Shown here: in pieces, positions 29,303 to 29,309 of the stretch
Layout of the letters: each line of letters opens with the position of its first letter
Numbering within the stretch: position 1 is the first letter of the stretch
Virus record (IMG/VR): IMGVR_UViG_3300010885_025481
Location: 1-29,309 of that record
Source of the DNA: a virus
Direction: 5' to 3' (one strand)
Length of the DNA stretch: 29,309 nt
Position numbers and translations under genes: made by a program
The notes under the pieces: generated by a model
The model's input: the letters and a program-made list of their open reading frames with translations, nothing else
What the model was told of the DNA's origin: nothing
The model's database searches: none

Positions 29303-29309
29303 ATGAATA
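29303..29309 (+). CDS. Start of a further gene cut by the window edge
   Basis: Only ATGAATA is visible. The late-type element placed 3 nt before it, as for other genes of this window, is the only reason to call a start here. Nothing can be said about the product. Confidence 0.35.

Noticed and set aside
1-29309. tRNA genes, CRISPR arrays, insertion sequences or attachment sites
   Set aside because: Reading both strands showed no cloverleaf with conserved T-loop sequence, no regularly spaced repeats, and no transposase or integrase. Genes are packed with no gap above about 100 bp.

Overview
The window is a piece of a strictly lytic, T4-superfamily (tailed, contractile-type) phage genome with strongly AT-rich DNA. 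The diagnostic genes are a late sigma factor (gp55), UvsY, UvsW, gp47/gp46, a family B DNA polymerase (gp43), UvsX and PhoH, arranged in the order seen in marine T4-like phages. No rRNA, tRNA, CRISPR array, integrase or transposase was seen. The host cannot be named from the sequence.

Region 1 (1-11727, minus strand) is a 17-gene run, tightly overlapped, for making and transferring modified sugars: an extended SDR sugar epimerase (cut by the window edge), a non-hydrolysing UDP-GlcNAc 2-epimerase, a sugar nucleotidyltransferase, several glycosyltransferases of unrelated folds, four SAM methyltransferases (three FkbM-like), a short GDPD-like protein, a cupin and, most unusually, a RuBisCO-like protein (RLP). 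The RLP keeps the metal-site Lys/Asp/Glu and the KPK lysines but has lost residues needed for CO2 fixation. The cluster starts from one sigma70-type promoter at 11735-11762 and has an internal late-type promoter in front of the RLP.

Region 2 (11780-18287) holds mostly late genes: a probable virion protein, a P-loop kinase-like protein, a NUDIX hydrolase, PhoH, and a minus-strand group of small probable virion or morphogenesis proteins, including a retropepsin-like protease homologue, plus a GIY-YIG nuclease. One unknown gene inside this block (17091-17603) instead has a perfect TTGACA-17-TATAAT promoter.

Region 3 (18321-29294, plus strand) is the recombination, replication and transcription-switch module: uvsY, uvsW, gp55, gp47, gp46, a small conserved ORF (minus), a GT-B glycosyltransferase, gp43, a small conserved ORF and uvsX. 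The clamp, clamp-loader and regA genes that separate gp46 from gp43 in T4 are not there.

The most striking non-coding feature is promoter placement. Seven sigma70-type promoters have their -10 hexamer only 5-7 nt before the ATG. At least eleven late-type sites (TAAATAAT or TAAGTANT, then 3-4 nt, then ATG) abut start codons. If transcription starts at the usual distance, both early and late mRNAs are leaderless or nearly so. Two further late promoters sit in 10-bp inverted repeats at the start codon, as in T4 genes whose read-through transcripts are translationally silenced.
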